Assembly: GCF_016587415.1 (NCBI RefSeq)
Contig: NZ_BNJI01000002.1
Location: forward strand, 372,001-436,000
From: Ktedonobacter sp. SOSP1-85
Lineage (GTDB): Bacteria > Chloroflexota > Ktedonobacteria > Ktedonobacterales > Ktedonobacteraceae
Length of the DNA: 64,000 nucleotides
Reading direction: 5' to 3'
The notes beneath the pieces were generated by a model. The model searched no databases. It was not told the origin of the DNA and saw nothing but the letters and a program-made list of their open reading frames with translations. Shown here piece after piece: positions 36,512 to 45,127 of the stretch. Positions within the stretch are counted from its first letter, which is position 1; each line of letters opens with the position of its first letter. A program made the position numbers and the translations under genes.

Positions 36512-36817
36512 CTACACAACACCGCGCGTCTCTAGCTCTTTGAGCCAGGCAATGAGTGAAGAGAGCATGACGCGACGCACGCCATCACTCAGTTTGACCG
36601 AGGGAAGGCCGTCTCGGAGGTAGTCATAGACTTTAGGACGCCCAACGCCCAGATATTGCGCTGTCTGCTCAATGGTAAGCGCACGCTCCTGGCCAATATC
36701 GAAGGGTGGTTGTTGGGGCGTAACATCAGTAGCGCTCTCTTTCTTCTTGCGACCACGTCGGGTTTTCTCTGAGGTGCTAGAGGAAACAGGTGCTACAGGT
36801 ATCAAAGCACGCGACAT
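36512..36817 (-). CDS. Excisionase-like HTH DNA-binding protein
   Basis: 101 residues. A basic AT-hook-like stretch (TRRGRKKKES, about 19-28) precedes a MerR/excisionase type HTH_17 domain (LTIEQTAQYLGVGRPKVYDY then LRDGLPSVKLSDGVRRV). Such proteins steer tyrosine integrases towards excision or regulate early genes. The first gene of the leftward group with the nuclease and two recombinases. Confidence 0.85.
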   Translation of the reverse strand: MSRALIPVAPVSSSTSEKTRRGRKKKESATDVTPQQPPFDIGQERALTIEQTAQYLGVGRPKVYDYLRDGLPSVKLSDGVRRVMLSSLIAWLKELETRGVV

Positions 36818-37251
36818 AGGTGTTTCTCCTTCTGAACTATTCGCTTAAAGAGCAGGGAATAACGCCAAATCGAAACCGGAGGAGCGCGTGTTACTAGACC
36901 GCGCCCCAACAGTGTCGCTTGTTAACAATTTCAATATGCTGGTCCTGATCTGGTCGAGTACGAAGCGGTGCATCAACAGCAGGTTTTGACTCTTCACTAA
37001 AGGGGAGAAAACCTATACCATCGACTATCCATGCAACCAGAGCACACAATGACTGCTATTCTAACTGGATTATTTCTTTCTCCATATCAGCCTCCATAAG
37101 AAAAGCTCTTATAACACCAGCTATAAGAGCTTGAAATCTAGACAAACATCATTTTGAGTTGTAAGGGTGGTAGCGACTTGTAGTGGGGTGTGGATCGAAA
37201 CGAGAGTAACCAATCACGCGGCTACTCGTGATTGCAGACAAAGCGTGATGG
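36818..37251. other. Intergenic region with hairpins
   Basis: Holds the likely promoter of the excisionase gene (not resolved), the first copy of the AGCYCTTATAG hairpin (37103-37132), and an ATCACG/CGTGAT hairpin (about 37212-37232) suited to end the methyltransferase transcript. No gene seen. Confidence 0.45.
37103..37132. repeat. AGCYCTTATAG hairpin, copy 1
   Basis: AAGCTCTTATA (37103-37113) pairs with TATAAGAGCTT (37122-37132). First of five related hairpins up to 40.6 kb. Confidence 0.65.
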
Positions 37252-38247
37252 TTAAAGACTCCCTCCCTTCTCTACGACAAGCCAGCAATAGTCGCTCAGC
37301 TGTTTGAAGCCTAATATGGAGTAAGGGATTTCTGGTTGCTCGTGTTCTAGAAGATAGCGCAGACTCTCAGGGCGCTTAGCATAGAAGCGTTTTACACAAC
37401 GCAATGCGCTTTCCCTGGATCGGAAACGTACCATTGGCTCTTGAAGTGGGGGGAATGATTGGTACTGAAAGCCATGACTGGCAAACCAATGATAATCCTG
37501 TGGTAGTGGCCAAATCATCACAATTTTGCCACCCGCTTTCGTCACACGCCACAATTCGGCCAATCCAGACTCGCCTCCCTGGGCTTCCTTTGGCTGGAAC
37601 GCTGAGCAAGATAGGGCCAGATCGACGCTATCATTTTCCAGCGGCAAGTGATCAAAACTCCCCTGACGTAAGATCACACGCTCAGATTCTCCTTCGTCGA
37701 ACAGCCTGTGTTCCAGAATACGCAATAACTCTGGAGCAGGATCTACCGCGTAGACCAGCCTTGCTCCATGGCGTAAACACTCAAAGGTAGCACGCCCACT
37801 CCCTGCTGCAGCATCAAGGACGATGTGATGATGTATATCAGGCTCCAACTGCTCGAAGATGCTTGGATGCAATAACTCACCTTCTGTTAACTCGTGGTAC
37901 CATTGAGGGGTTTTCCAGTAGGTCAAATCCCAGAAGAGCACATTGAGCACATATTCACGGGCTTGACGGATCTGATCGTCTGATATCGGGAGGAGCAATA
38001 TTGTTCGAAAGTAGGCTTGTTGCTCAGTTGGAAGAGAGTATTCGATACGCTTGATTATGACATCTGATACGCCGTGGAGACTTTGAGCAAGGCGCGTCAC
38101 TTCTAGTTCCGTTCCTCTACTTGCCAGCAAGCGGTGTAAGGTGGAGTCATCAAAGACCATAATATCTTCGATATGGAAAGGATTCTCGAAGAGTGAACCC
38201 ATTTTCGGCTCTTCACTCGCATCTTCTAAAAAAGGCCATGTATCCAT
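37252..38247 (-). CDS. Class I SAM-dependent methyltransferase
   Basis: 331 residues from the ATG at 38247 (AGGAG six bases upstream). The C-terminal half carries motif I IVLDAAAGSGRATFECL, the acidic end of beta-2 YAVDPAPELL, motif IV VDLALSCSAFQ and a VTKAGGKIVMIWP strand. The N-terminal 130 residues are unlike common families and may bind substrate. Probably cargo of the mobile region; the substrate is unknown. Confidence 0.85.
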   Translation of the reverse strand: MDTWPFLEDASEEPKMGSLFENPFHIEDIMVFDDSTLHRLLASRGTELEVTRLAQSLHGVSDVIIKRIEYSLPTEQQAYFRTILLLPISDDQIRQAREYVLNVLFWDLTYWKTPQWYHELTEGELLHPSIFEQLEPDIHHHIVLDAAAGSGRATFECLRHGARLVYAVDPAPELLRILEHRLFDEGESERVILRQGSFDHLPLENDSVDLALSCSAFQPKEAQGGESGLAELWRVTKAGGKIVMIWPLPQDYHWFASHGFQYQSFPPLQEPMVRFRSRESALRCVKRFYAKRPESLRYLLEHEQPEIPYSILGFKQLSDYCWLVVEKGGSL

Positions 38248-38542
38248 TTCTGCTCCTTTTTCTCTGTTTCTCTTAGAGGGTGCCTTAAGCTGGATTTCAT
38301 GGGAGAGATTTGTGTAAGCAAAATATGCAGTATGCAACAAAGTAATATATTTCTTCTGCTCACAGCACTCGCAAGCATCTCATCTTCCATATGCTCCAGT
38401 GAAATTTACAATTTTCTCATCTCAAGACATGCTCTTATGATAGCAGAAGCGAATAGTGCTTTTAGGGGTAGAAGAGGGACAATTCATCTCTTTGCAGACC
38501 TCAAACTTTCTGAGCGCTGCTGTAGATTGATCTTGCCTCCAA

Positions 38543-38570
38543 AGCCCTTATAGCACCATCTATAAGGGCT
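38543..38570. repeat. AGCCCTTATAG hairpin, copy 2
   Basis: AGCCCTTATAG (38543-38553) and its exact complement (38560-38570), loop CACCAT. Ten bases downstream of the PAPS-reductase-like gene, consistent with a terminator. Confidence 0.7.
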
Positions 38571-38580
38571 GGATATATCT

Positions 38581-39471
38581 TTACGCCAACATCTCAGCAA
38601 GGGCGAGTCCATGCTGGATCGTGTGTCCTGTCTTCGCTTCAATGGCTAACGCTCGTTCCATAACTGCCCGGCCCTCCTGGGTGTAGTAGCCAGTGCGCAG
38701 CTGCTCAGGACTCTTGAGAAAGCACATCACACATGACATCCGGGGGCCGCCCTCCACGTCTGTTTCATACATGTCCTGCTTGGTCATGCCCTGGAGCTCA
38801 TAACAGTAGTGAGGCTCGACCTGACAGGCTCGCATCTTTTGAAAGACCTCAATCCGTCGCCAGGAAAGCACAGGACGCCATTCATACATCCACCGCTGCT
38901 TCAGGCCAGAACGTTCACGCCAGACAGGCAACTTTGCCCGTCCACGAGACTCTAAGGCCCGCTCACCCAGACAGGTCACTGGATGATCACCCAGCAGGTA
39001 AGCATTGGCCCTGGCCCAGGAGTTGAAGTTATCGCGCTTAAAGTAGGATGTACAGAAGCGAACCGAAAGAGAGGGCCATGCTTACCGCCACTCCACCAGG
39101 TCAAGCACGCTTTCTACTTGGCGTAGGTACTTCGCCTGACGAGAGCCACAGGCCCGACACCAGGGGATTGAAAGCGTCGCACATGAGATAAGGTAGCGAT
39201 GGTGGCATTCCAAACATTCATAGCCGCTGTAGCTTGCCTGTGTGCAGTAGAGCGGAACGCCTAACCGTCGGCAAACCGTTTCACAATACCCCACCGTTCC
39301 AGGCCAATCTTCCAGCACAATTTGATGGTGAGCGATTACCAGGTCGTGGGGTACTATTTCTAGTACCTGGAGCAACATGGCGATGCTGTCCTTCCCGCCA
39401 CTCACGGAGACCACGACCCGTGTTAGTTGGCGCTGGCCAGCAAGATATTCATCCAGAAGAGAGGGACTCAT
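38581..39471 (-). pseudogene. PAPS-reductase-like N-type PP-ATPase with one in-frame stop
   Basis: Read from the ATG at 39471 (GAGGAG upstream). The N-terminal part has the PP-loop SVSGGKDSIAML near 22 and Cys clusters YECLEC and IPWCRACGS. A TAA at 39084-39082 follows VLDLVEWR. The same frame then continues without break as WPSLSVRFCTSYFKRDNFN, GERALESRGRAK and MSCVMCF to 38581, which is what phage- and DndC-type PAPS-reductase-like proteins have after the PP-loop half. A single nonsense change (or readthrough) is the simplest reading; the full product would be 296 residues. Confidence 0.85.
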
Positions 39472-39490
39472 TGTTTCTCCTCAAAAGAAA

Positions 39491-39518
39491 AGCCCCTATA
39501 GCTGGTGCTATAAGGGCT
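39491..39518. repeat. AGCCCYTATAGC hairpin, copy 3
   Basis: Arms 39491-39502 and 39507-39518 with loop TGGT and one mismatch. Upstream of the PAPS-reductase-like start. Confidence 0.7.
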
Positions 39519-39633
39519 GGTTTGACTATCCATTCCTAACATTGATGCACTTTACTTTACCTTTGCTTTTGCGTTAATCTAAGCATGAAGTGCGAACAGT
39601 GTATTCAACGCATGGAAGGGGATTTCAAAAGAC

Positions 39634-39837
39634 ATGAAGTCAACAAGGACGATGCTTCTAGGTATCGTGATTGCCTTGCTAGGTGTGGGTCTTGCACAAC
39701 CAGCGAACAATGAGCTGGCTGTGCAAACTTTCGGTACACCGTCACAAGCTGTAATTTTCTATTACCCACTCTTCTCCCTTCTTCTTATTTTCCTGGGGAC
39801 AGTTGTTGGGATTATTGGCTACTTTCAGAAGAATTGA
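39634..39837 (+). CDS. Small two-TM membrane protein
   Basis: 67 residues. Two hydrophobic helices (about 7-22 and 41-63, YPLFSLLLIFLGTVVGIIGY) with a short loop and basic ends (MKSTRT, QKN). AAGGGG lies about 13 bases upstream. Flanked by hairpin copies 3 and 4, so probably its own transcription unit. Not recognised. Confidence 0.55.
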   Translation: MKSTRTMLLGIVIALLGVGLAQPANNELAVQTFGTPSQAVIFYYPLFSLLLIFLGTVVGIIGYFQKN

Positions 39838-39855
39838 GAATGATCTAGAAATGCA

Positions 39856-39890
39856 ACCAGCCCTTAACACCAAATGCTATAAGGGCTGGT
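39856..39890. repeat. AGCCCTTA hairpin, copy 4
   Basis: ACCAGCCCTTA (39856-39866) and its complement (39880-39890). Nineteen bases after the stop of the small membrane protein; probable terminator. Confidence 0.65.
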
Positions 39891-40004
39891 TCTATCTCTT
39901 CGTACAAATGTAACAAAAACAGTAAGTGCTACGTCTTTAATAGAGGAAACAATGGAAGATAGATGCACAGCTATGCTCTCCCATCATTTGTACAGGATTG
40001 AGAA

Positions 40005-40487
40005 ATGAGGTGTCTCTTAATGAGATGGAAATTGTGCTTCCTCCTATCTATTCTTTTTCTTTCACTGGCTGGTTGTGGATCAGTAGCCAGCACGTCAACA
40101 CTATCTGAACCAACGGTACTCCACGTAGAGCGGGATAGTTTGATCCCCCTCAATCACTTTGCGCCTCTCTCTCGTACGATTACCAGAGGAGATGCTGTTC
40201 AAAAGCTGTATAACGCGGCCTCGGCTCTGCCAACGTTCACGGATACAAGAAATAGAAGTTGTCCAGCTGATCATGGATTGATTTATCACCTCCGTTTTTT
40301 GCATGCAAGCACGCTCATTCAGCAATTGGATTTACAACCTGGAGTATGCGGGGGTGTCTCCATAAGTAAAGATGACGTACGTCCCGATACCTATACTTTT
40401 GATACGCTGTTTGCACAAACGATAGGGATACCTCTTTCTCAAGTCTATGCAACTCCTTTCCCTTTAAAAACAAAGCCGGTTCCATAA
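40005..40487 (+). CDS. Putative lipoprotein of unknown function
   Basis: 160 residues. A signal sequence (LCFLLSILFLSLAGCGS) with lipobox LAGC places the Cys near residue 24. The mature part has two further Cys (RSCPADH, GVCGGVS) that could pair. An AGGA site precedes the ATG. It stands between hairpin copies 4 and 5. Not recognised. Confidence 0.6.
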   Translation: MRCLLMRWKLCFLLSILFLSLAGCGSVASTSTLSEPTVLHVERDSLIPLNHFAPLSRTITRGDAVQKLYNAASALPTFTDTRNRSCPADHGLIYHLRFLHASTLIQQLDLQPGVCGGVSISKDDVRPDTYTFDTLFAQTIGIPLSQVYATPFPLKTKPVP

Positions 40488-40608
40488 ACAAAGGCTGCGA
40501 GATGCAGGTCCTTCACTTTTACAGAACAAAAGGCTCCCTCTTGGTCTATAGGTTATAGGTAGACTTTTATGCCTGATTAGAAGTTCTGATATATTTTCAT
40601 TGAAAAGG

Positions 40609-40632
40609 CCCTTATCGCAGATGCTATAAGGG
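40609..40632. repeat. CCCTTAT hairpin, copy 5
   Basis: CCCTTAT (40609-40615) pairs with ATAAGGG (40626-40632), followed by CTGGTT as in the other copies. Between two convergent genes. Confidence 0.6.
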
Positions 40633-40679
40633 CTGGTTATACCACCTTGTAGCCCTACTGATAGGGGTTCAGGTGTTCT

Positions 40680-41327
40680 TCAGGCGCCTCTCTGAAGGAG
40701 AGCGCTAAACCCTCGCCAGTCTTTCAAGAATGTGACCCTGTCCATGACTTGCATATTGAGGCGCGAGGAGTCGATGAGGCGGACGGTTTGCGCGTCTCCC
40801 CCGGCCAGGACGACGATATGGCCTCCACCAAAGGCCGGTGGGGGAAAGCTGACGATGCTTGGTTCCCCTCGCTGTGCCAGCGCGATCAGCTCATCGAGGG
40901 TACGCATATGGCTGATGGCTGTGCCTAGCCCAAAGCGTGCGGCCGTGCGCGTGATGCCCTCGTCGTCGAGCAGGCCCAGCTCCACGGAGATGGCATTGAC
41001 GGCCAATTGCGCGTGCAGGATGTCTGTGAGACGGTAGGCCTGCCCTGTGTAGTAGTTGATGATCACCGTCAGTGCGGCAGAGGAGCAGGTCGAGAGGTGC
41101 CAGTCGTCGTATTCTTGCTGGTTGGCGTACTGGCTCATATCCCACTGGTTAACGCGTACGAGGTGGTGTGATTCCTCTGCCGAGTGTGTGTCCGCTGGGG
41201 TCGCTGTGACTGAGGACGATTGCGCATGCGTCTGGGCTGTAGGTGTCGCGCGGACATAGCTCCAGAAGACAAAGAGGACACAGACAAGCAGAAGAAGCAG
41301 CAGCACGTTTTTTGTAAGGTCTCGCAT
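40680..41327 (-). CDS. C39-like cysteine peptidase with N-terminal anchor
   Basis: 215 residues. A membrane anchor (VLLLLLLVCVLFVFWSYV, about 8-25) and a low-complexity spacer precede a papain-like C39_2 domain: Cys in LSTCSSAALTVIINYYTG, His in GGHIVVLAGGD and Asp in LIDSSRLN. It shares the layout YxxxSSCSG/GHIxVxxGGDAQ with the protein at 19622-20584, so the two are distant relatives. The active domain is outside the cell. The transposon-like unit at 41397 is inserted 69 bases upstream of its start and may carry off its promoter. Confidence 0.75.
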   Translation of the reverse strand: MRDLTKNVLLLLLLVCVLFVFWSYVRATPTAQTHAQSSSVTATPADTHSAEESHHLVRVNQWDMSQYANQQEYDDWHLSTCSSAALTVIINYYTGQAYRLTDILHAQLAVNAISVELGLLDDEGITRTAARFGLGTAISHMRTLDELIALAQRGEPSIVSFPPPAFGGGHIVVLAGGDAQTVRLIDSSRLNMQVMDRVTFLKDWRGFSALLQRGA

Positions 41328-41396
41328 AATGGGTTCCCTTCAAAAAGAAACCCCCACACATGCGTGGAAAGCAAATGTGGGGTAAGTGGTAAAAAG

Positions 41397-42347
41397 CACG
41401 AAGAGTGAGCAGATTTTAAGGTGGAGCGTGAGCAATCGGTGCGAAGAGTGAGCAGTTCAACTATTGACAATGAGAGAAACTGCTTGAGAGGCGGATCGTT
41501 CTGGATCGTTTCTGTCAATTCGCACGCGAATTTCCCCGCTTTTGCCCGTTAGATGAATGAGAGATTGAAAGTCTCCAGAAAGGATTCTGCTATGAAAATA
41601 AAGATCGGACCTCTCTCCTTAGATATACTTCTGTTTTTCCGTCTTTGGTTGGCTGCACACGTGTTTTTTGGATTGTGTATAGGCATTTTCGTGGCTTTTG
41701 ACTCCGTTTTGCTCCTGATAGATCAAATCGCTCCTCCTTCGTGGCTGAACCTTCTCATCGGAACAGCGTGGCTGTTGCTTCTCATCTTCTACATCCTTCT
41801 TGGAGCAGCCTTTATCTACTTTGTCGCCCGCTTTCTTCGTCGTTCCTCTGGGTTAGAAGAGGAGCGTGTCCAGAGACATATGGCTCTCTTGAGCGGTCTC
41901 CCTTTTTACGCCCTCTGCTTGCTTTTCTTGATGGCGTGCATTTATGGTGCTCTTTTTCCTGATAGAGTGGGTGGTCCAGCTGCGTTCGCAAGTGTGGCTG
42001 GCTTTATTGGTTTCACTCTTGTCTCGTGCGGCTACTTGCTTCTGTTACGTTTCTTCTTAGGCCGCTCAACTGCCATTGCTCATCAGGAAAAGGAGAAGTA
42101 AGAGGTATGCAGCAGTTTCTTGCTAGGCCGAAGCTCCGGCCTGATTTCCCATCATTGGACCACCTTCATCCGAACCATCGGCCTCTTTACCAAGTGGGGC
42201 GCCTTCGCTGGGTTGCTCACAGCATTCCATGCCAGTGCCCCACATGGGGAGCGGTTTTTCAAGTGGTCAATGGTTGACCTGCTCACTCTTCGCACCGATT
42301 GCTCACGCTCCACCTTAAAACCTGCTCGCTCTTCGTGCTTTTTACCA
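41397..42347 (+). mobile_element. Non-autonomous transposon-like unit 1 (951 bp, TSD GTAAG)
   Basis: Left arm 41397-41478 and right arm 42266-42347 are inverted repeats of 82 bases with four differences, starting TGGTAAAAAGCACGAAG. GTAAG precedes the left end (41392-41396) and follows the right end (42348-42352), a 5-bp target duplication. Each arm contains three GTGAGCA-type subrepeats. Inside lies one membrane-protein gene and no transposase. The arms are homologous to those of the unit at 48857. Confidence 0.85.
41592..42101 (+). CDS. Four-TM membrane protein, cargo of transposon-like unit 1
   Basis: 169 residues from the ATG at 41592 (AAAGGA eight bases upstream; the frame is open from an ATG at 41553). 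Four hydrophobic helices are predicted at about 12-36, 46-72, 93-113 and 123-148, with a charged loop after helix 2 (RFLRRSSGLEEERVQRH). Both ends face the cytoplasm. No family recognised. Its position inside the inverted repeats makes it the sole cargo. Confidence 0.65.
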   Translation: MKIKIGPLSLDILLFFRLWLAAHVFFGLCIGIFVAFDSVLLLIDQIAPPSWLNLLIGTAWLLLLIFYILLGAAFIYFVARFLRRSSGLEEERVQRHMALLSGLPFYALCLLFLMACIYGALFPDRVGGPAAFASVAGFIGFTLVSCGYLLLLRFFLGRSTAIAHQEKEK

Positions 42348-42410
42348 GTAAGCAAAGGCTTTGATGATGGGCATGGCAATCACTGCTGACGTGCCATGTT
42401 GCGCTTGTTA

Positions 42411-42788
42411 TTAGAAGTCGTATCGTTCCTGATAGCGGTCTTTTCGTGTCCCTGCCATGACTTGATGCTGAAGGGCTTTGGTCCATTGCCAGAGCCCGTA
42501 GAGCACGATTGCCCCAAGCAGGTCAAAAAGCGCAAACGCTGATGCGCTCCAGCGCAATTCTGGCGTTCCTCCTATCATCGAGGGAAGGAAAAAGGCAGCG
42601 GCATGGCCGCCAAGCATCACCCAGACAATCCAGAGCGAGGACTGCATCTTCGCGACAGAGCGCCGATAGCTCTCACTCCAGAGCTGGTGATAGGGGCGTG
42701 GCTGGTTTTTGAGCCACCATGCCAGGCTCGCCACGGCAAGAACATAGAACAAGGTGATGACTGTAAGAAACCCGAGAATCCATTCCAT
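42411..42788 (-). CDS. Three-TM membrane protein of unknown function
   Basis: 125 residues. Hydrophobic helices near 3-24, 50-72 and 83-100; the C-terminus is charged (GTRKDRYQERYDF). The last gene of a leftward group of three (44505, 43324, 42788) with gaps of only 17 bases between each. Not recognised; with the preceding membrane/coiled-coil protein it may form an element-specific complex. Confidence 0.6.
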   Translation of the reverse strand: MEWILGFLTVITLFYVLAVASLAWWLKNQPRPYHQLWSESYRRSVAKMQSSLWIVWVMLGGHAAAFFLPSMIGGTPELRWSASAFALFDLLGAIVLYGLWQWTKALQHQVMAGTRKDRYQERYDF

Positions 42789-42805
42789 GTGTTTCTCCTT
42801 CGTGG

Positions 42806-43324
42806 CTATTCAATCCTGAGGCGTTTCCCACGCTTCAAGTTTGCATAGGCCCGGACTTTGGCCTTCAAGCGGTAGCGTGTCGAGCGTGGAATATGCCTTT
42901 CATCTTCGAGCAATGTGAGGGCTTCCTGTTTCTGGGTAAGAATAGCTGCGACAAAAAGCGCATGCCCTGAGCGAGACCCTCGAAACGTTTTGCTCTCTAG
43001 CGCTGAAAGGGGGTGGGCTGTCTCACCAGGGTTGTAGACTTTCCCCTCTTCCACAGACCACACCGGAATAGGAAGACAGCTATCATGCCTGGCACATACC
43101 ACCATTTCAATGAGTCCCATGCCATACAAGTTCAGTCGGTGCTCGTACCAGAGCGAGCTGCGCACCAGCACCACACATTCAAATTCCCGGTCAACCGTCC
43201 CTCGTTTGAAGTGAACGCGAATGCGATGACCGGGACCATCATTCATCTGGCGTACGCCCGTCGTGTACGCCCTGGATTCTAAGACAGAGAGGATCTGGTG
43301 ACGCGTACGTAAGAGCATACCCAT
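42806..43324 (-). CDS. Conserved-looking soluble protein of unknown function
   Basis: 172 residues (an internal ATG gives a start two residues later). Beta-rich N-terminal half (RIRVHFKRGTVDREFECVVL) with a Cys/His pair (VVCARHDSCLPIP); the C-terminus is basic and helical (RYRLKAKVRAYANLKRGKRL), which could bind nucleic acid. Lies 17 bases after the membrane/coiled-coil gene and 17 before the three-TM gene. Not recognised. Confidence 0.55.
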   Translation of the reverse strand: MGMLLRTRHQILSVLESRAYTTGVRQMNDGPGHRIRVHFKRGTVDREFECVVLVRSSLWYEHRLNLYGMGLIEMVVCARHDSCLPIPVWSVEEGKVYNPGETAHPLSALESKTFRGSRSGHALFVAAILTQKQEALTLLEDERHIPRSTRYRLKAKVRAYANLKRGKRLRIE

Positions 43325-43341
43325 GTCCCCCCTTCATCAAA

Positions 43342-44505
43342 CTAACGGAGCGTGCCATTCTCCTGATCATCGAGGCCCTGGTTGCGCATACGCCTGACCG
43401 CTTCACGCTGGCGTTTCGCTTCCTCGCGTGCGTCTGCATACAATTCCGTTAAGAATCGCTCTCCCTCTCGCCGAAGGTTCCGATCCTCTTCCATCTGTTC
43501 CAGCTTCATGCGGGCTTCTTTCTGCTTGGCTCTCGCTTCGCCAAGCGTCGTCATGACCCGTTGCAGCTTTGCAGCGCGCTCAACCTGCTCATTGGCGACG
43601 GTATCGACATCCGTCATCAGTTCCGTCCCGGCGAAAGACACTACAAACATGGTGATGAACAAGGAGAGAATACGAATGCCGACCAGCGCCCAGACCACCT
43701 GATGTGTAAAAAACGTGGAATCTTTAGTGGCGCCGTAGAGGAAGACCACCTGAGCGCTAATATCCATGACCGCAACCATCCACCAGAGCTTTTCCTGAAG
43801 GCGGACGGCTTTCAACTCATGGTCCTCGACCTCCAGGCCAGCCCGCCGTCGTTTAAAAATGGCTTCTTTGTTGAGTTCGAGCAGGACCGTGAGGTAGAGA
43901 TAACCGAAATCAACCAGGACAGCAAAGATGCCTGTCAGAACTTCCAGCGTCTGGTCGGTCTTGGAATAGATGTGGCTAAAGACCCAGATACTCTCTGGAA
44001 TCGTCAGGCACAGGACGGCAAAGGGGGCAAAGGTTTTGAAGACGAAGATAATCCACTTCTTCATCCGCGCATTGAGTGAAACCCCTGTATGGGCTTTAAG
44101 CACAATGCGTACGGCCTCGGCCTCCAAACTATCAATAGAGGTGCCAGGAAGTTCCGTCACGTTGGCATTGATGGTGATCGTCTCATCTTCCGATGCTTGC
44201 TGCCCCTGGGGTGCTGGCGTCTGTGTGTCCTGAGGTGCAAGAGCTTTAGATGTGTTCTTTGAGCGTTCCTGCTCAATCAAGCGTTGAGCCTGGGGGCGCA
44301 AACGTAACTTGACATCGTTTGGGTTGATATCATCGCCGGAGCCATTAGAAAGCGCCTGTGTGAGATCAGCATCATCGACCTGGGGATCGAAGTACACGAT
44401 CTCGATCACGCGCTGGAGCGCAATGTCTTGCTTCGCTTTCTTCTTGGCCCGTTCAAGGACGGTGCTCTCATCGTATTTCTGTTTGAAAAAGTCGAGACGT
44501 GGCAT
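43342..44505 (-). CDS. Membrane protein with C-terminal coiled coil
   Basis: 387 residues from the ATG at 44505 (GGGAG ten bases upstream; the longer frame to 44622 runs through repeat-rich DNA). A charged N-terminal region of about 150 residues, then four hydrophobic helices (FAPFAVLCLTIPESIWVFS onward, about 172-310), then a long basic and acidic coiled coil (about 325-380, EARAKQKEARMKLEQMEEDR). First gene of a three-gene operon. The layout recalls element-encoded membrane proteins of conjugative systems, but no conserved motif confirms this. Confidence 0.6.
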   Translation of the reverse strand: MPRLDFFKQKYDESTVLERAKKKAKQDIALQRVIEIVYFDPQVDDADLTQALSNGSGDDINPNDVKLRLRPQAQRLIEQERSKNTSKALAPQDTQTPAPQGQQASEDETITINANVTELPGTSIDSLEAEAVRIVLKAHTGVSLNARMKKWIIFVFKTFAPFAVLCLTIPESIWVFSHIYSKTDQTLEVLTGIFAVLVDFGYLYLTVLLELNKEAIFKRRRAGLEVEDHELKAVRLQEKLWWMVAVMDISAQVVFLYGATKDSTFFTHQVVWALVGIRILSLFITMFVVSFAGTELMTDVDTVANEQVERAAKLQRVMTTLGEARAKQKEARMKLEQMEEDRNLRREGERFLTELYADAREEAKRQREAVRRMRNQGLDDQENGTLR

Positions 44506-44562
44506 AGATGAAAAACTCCCTCTCATTTTTAACACAAAAAAGGAGAGGCAAAAATGGTAAAG

Positions 44563-44664
44563 GTACCGGTTTGGCTGGAAAATGTACCGGAGATGTACCG
44601 TTAAGCTCGCCTCCATTCTCACCGGAGTCCCATGGGTGTCTCATGCCATCTCATGGATGTCTCA
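44563..44664. promoter_or_regulatory. Helically phased short repeats
   Basis: GTACCG occurs at 44563, 44584 and 44595 (steps of 21 and 11), and CATGGRTGTCTCA at 44631 and 44652 (step 21). Steps of one or two helical turns put all sites on one face of the DNA, as in operator or iteron arrays. They lie upstream of the three-gene operon starting at 44505. Confidence 0.5.
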
Positions 44665-44827
44665 CCAAATGATGCGCAAAAGGACGGGCCAAATTCTGGT
44701 CTCGCAATACTTCCGGTGACATACCCCGAAAAAAAGAGGAGAACATCACCGAGCTTTCATACCTTCCGCACACGTTCGGAATGGCGGTTCCAAAGAGGAT
44801 GAGGCCCGGTGATTCCTCATGGTTCAC

Positions 44828-45127
44828 TTAGGCTCGACGCTGCTGTGGCTGCGCGGGCTGCTGCTGTGACTGGCTCGTCGAGGAATTACTCCCACCTTTA
44901 CGAGCCTGGAGGCGAGTTTGACGGGCGCTCTGGAACTTCGTAGTATGCTGCGTTCGTGTGGTACGAAGCGCGTTGCGCGCAGCTTCCTGGGCCAGCGCCC
45001 TGGAGCAGGCGCGTCCGATCTTGCCGTACACCACGGCGGCCTCGGCAGATGTGGCCGTGTTTTCAATCTCCCTGATCATTTCCTCTGAGAGGGTCTCCAG
45101 GCGGTTCACTTCGGTTTCTGAGAGCAT
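44828..45127 (-). CDS. Small helical protein, copy 1 of a duplicated gene
   Basis: 99 residues. Helical and basic: an acidic first helix (SETEVNRLETLSEEMIREIE), an alanine-rich middle (TSAEAAVVYGKIGRACSRAL) and an Arg/Gln-rich tail with QSQQQPAQPQQ. A second copy at 48257-48550 is about 75-80% identical by eye. The DNA upstream of both copies is also conserved. Not recognised; could be a nucleic-acid-binding or packaging protein of the element. Confidence 0.65.
   Translation of the reverse strand: MLSETEVNRLETLSEEMIREIENTATSAEAAVVYGKIGRACSRALAQEAARNALRTTRTQHTTKFQSARQTRLQARKGGSNSSTSQSQQQPAQPQQRRA

Noticed and set aside
37140..37240. CRISPR-like GTGGATCGAAAC
   Set aside because: Occurs once; there is no repeat-spacer periodicity and no cas gene anywhere in the window.
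42120..42389. 89-codon plus-strand frame crossing the right arm of unit 1
   Set aside because: Starts at TTG without a ribosome site, and much of it is the inverted repeat itself, which also yields LLTLRTDCSRSTLK on the other arm.
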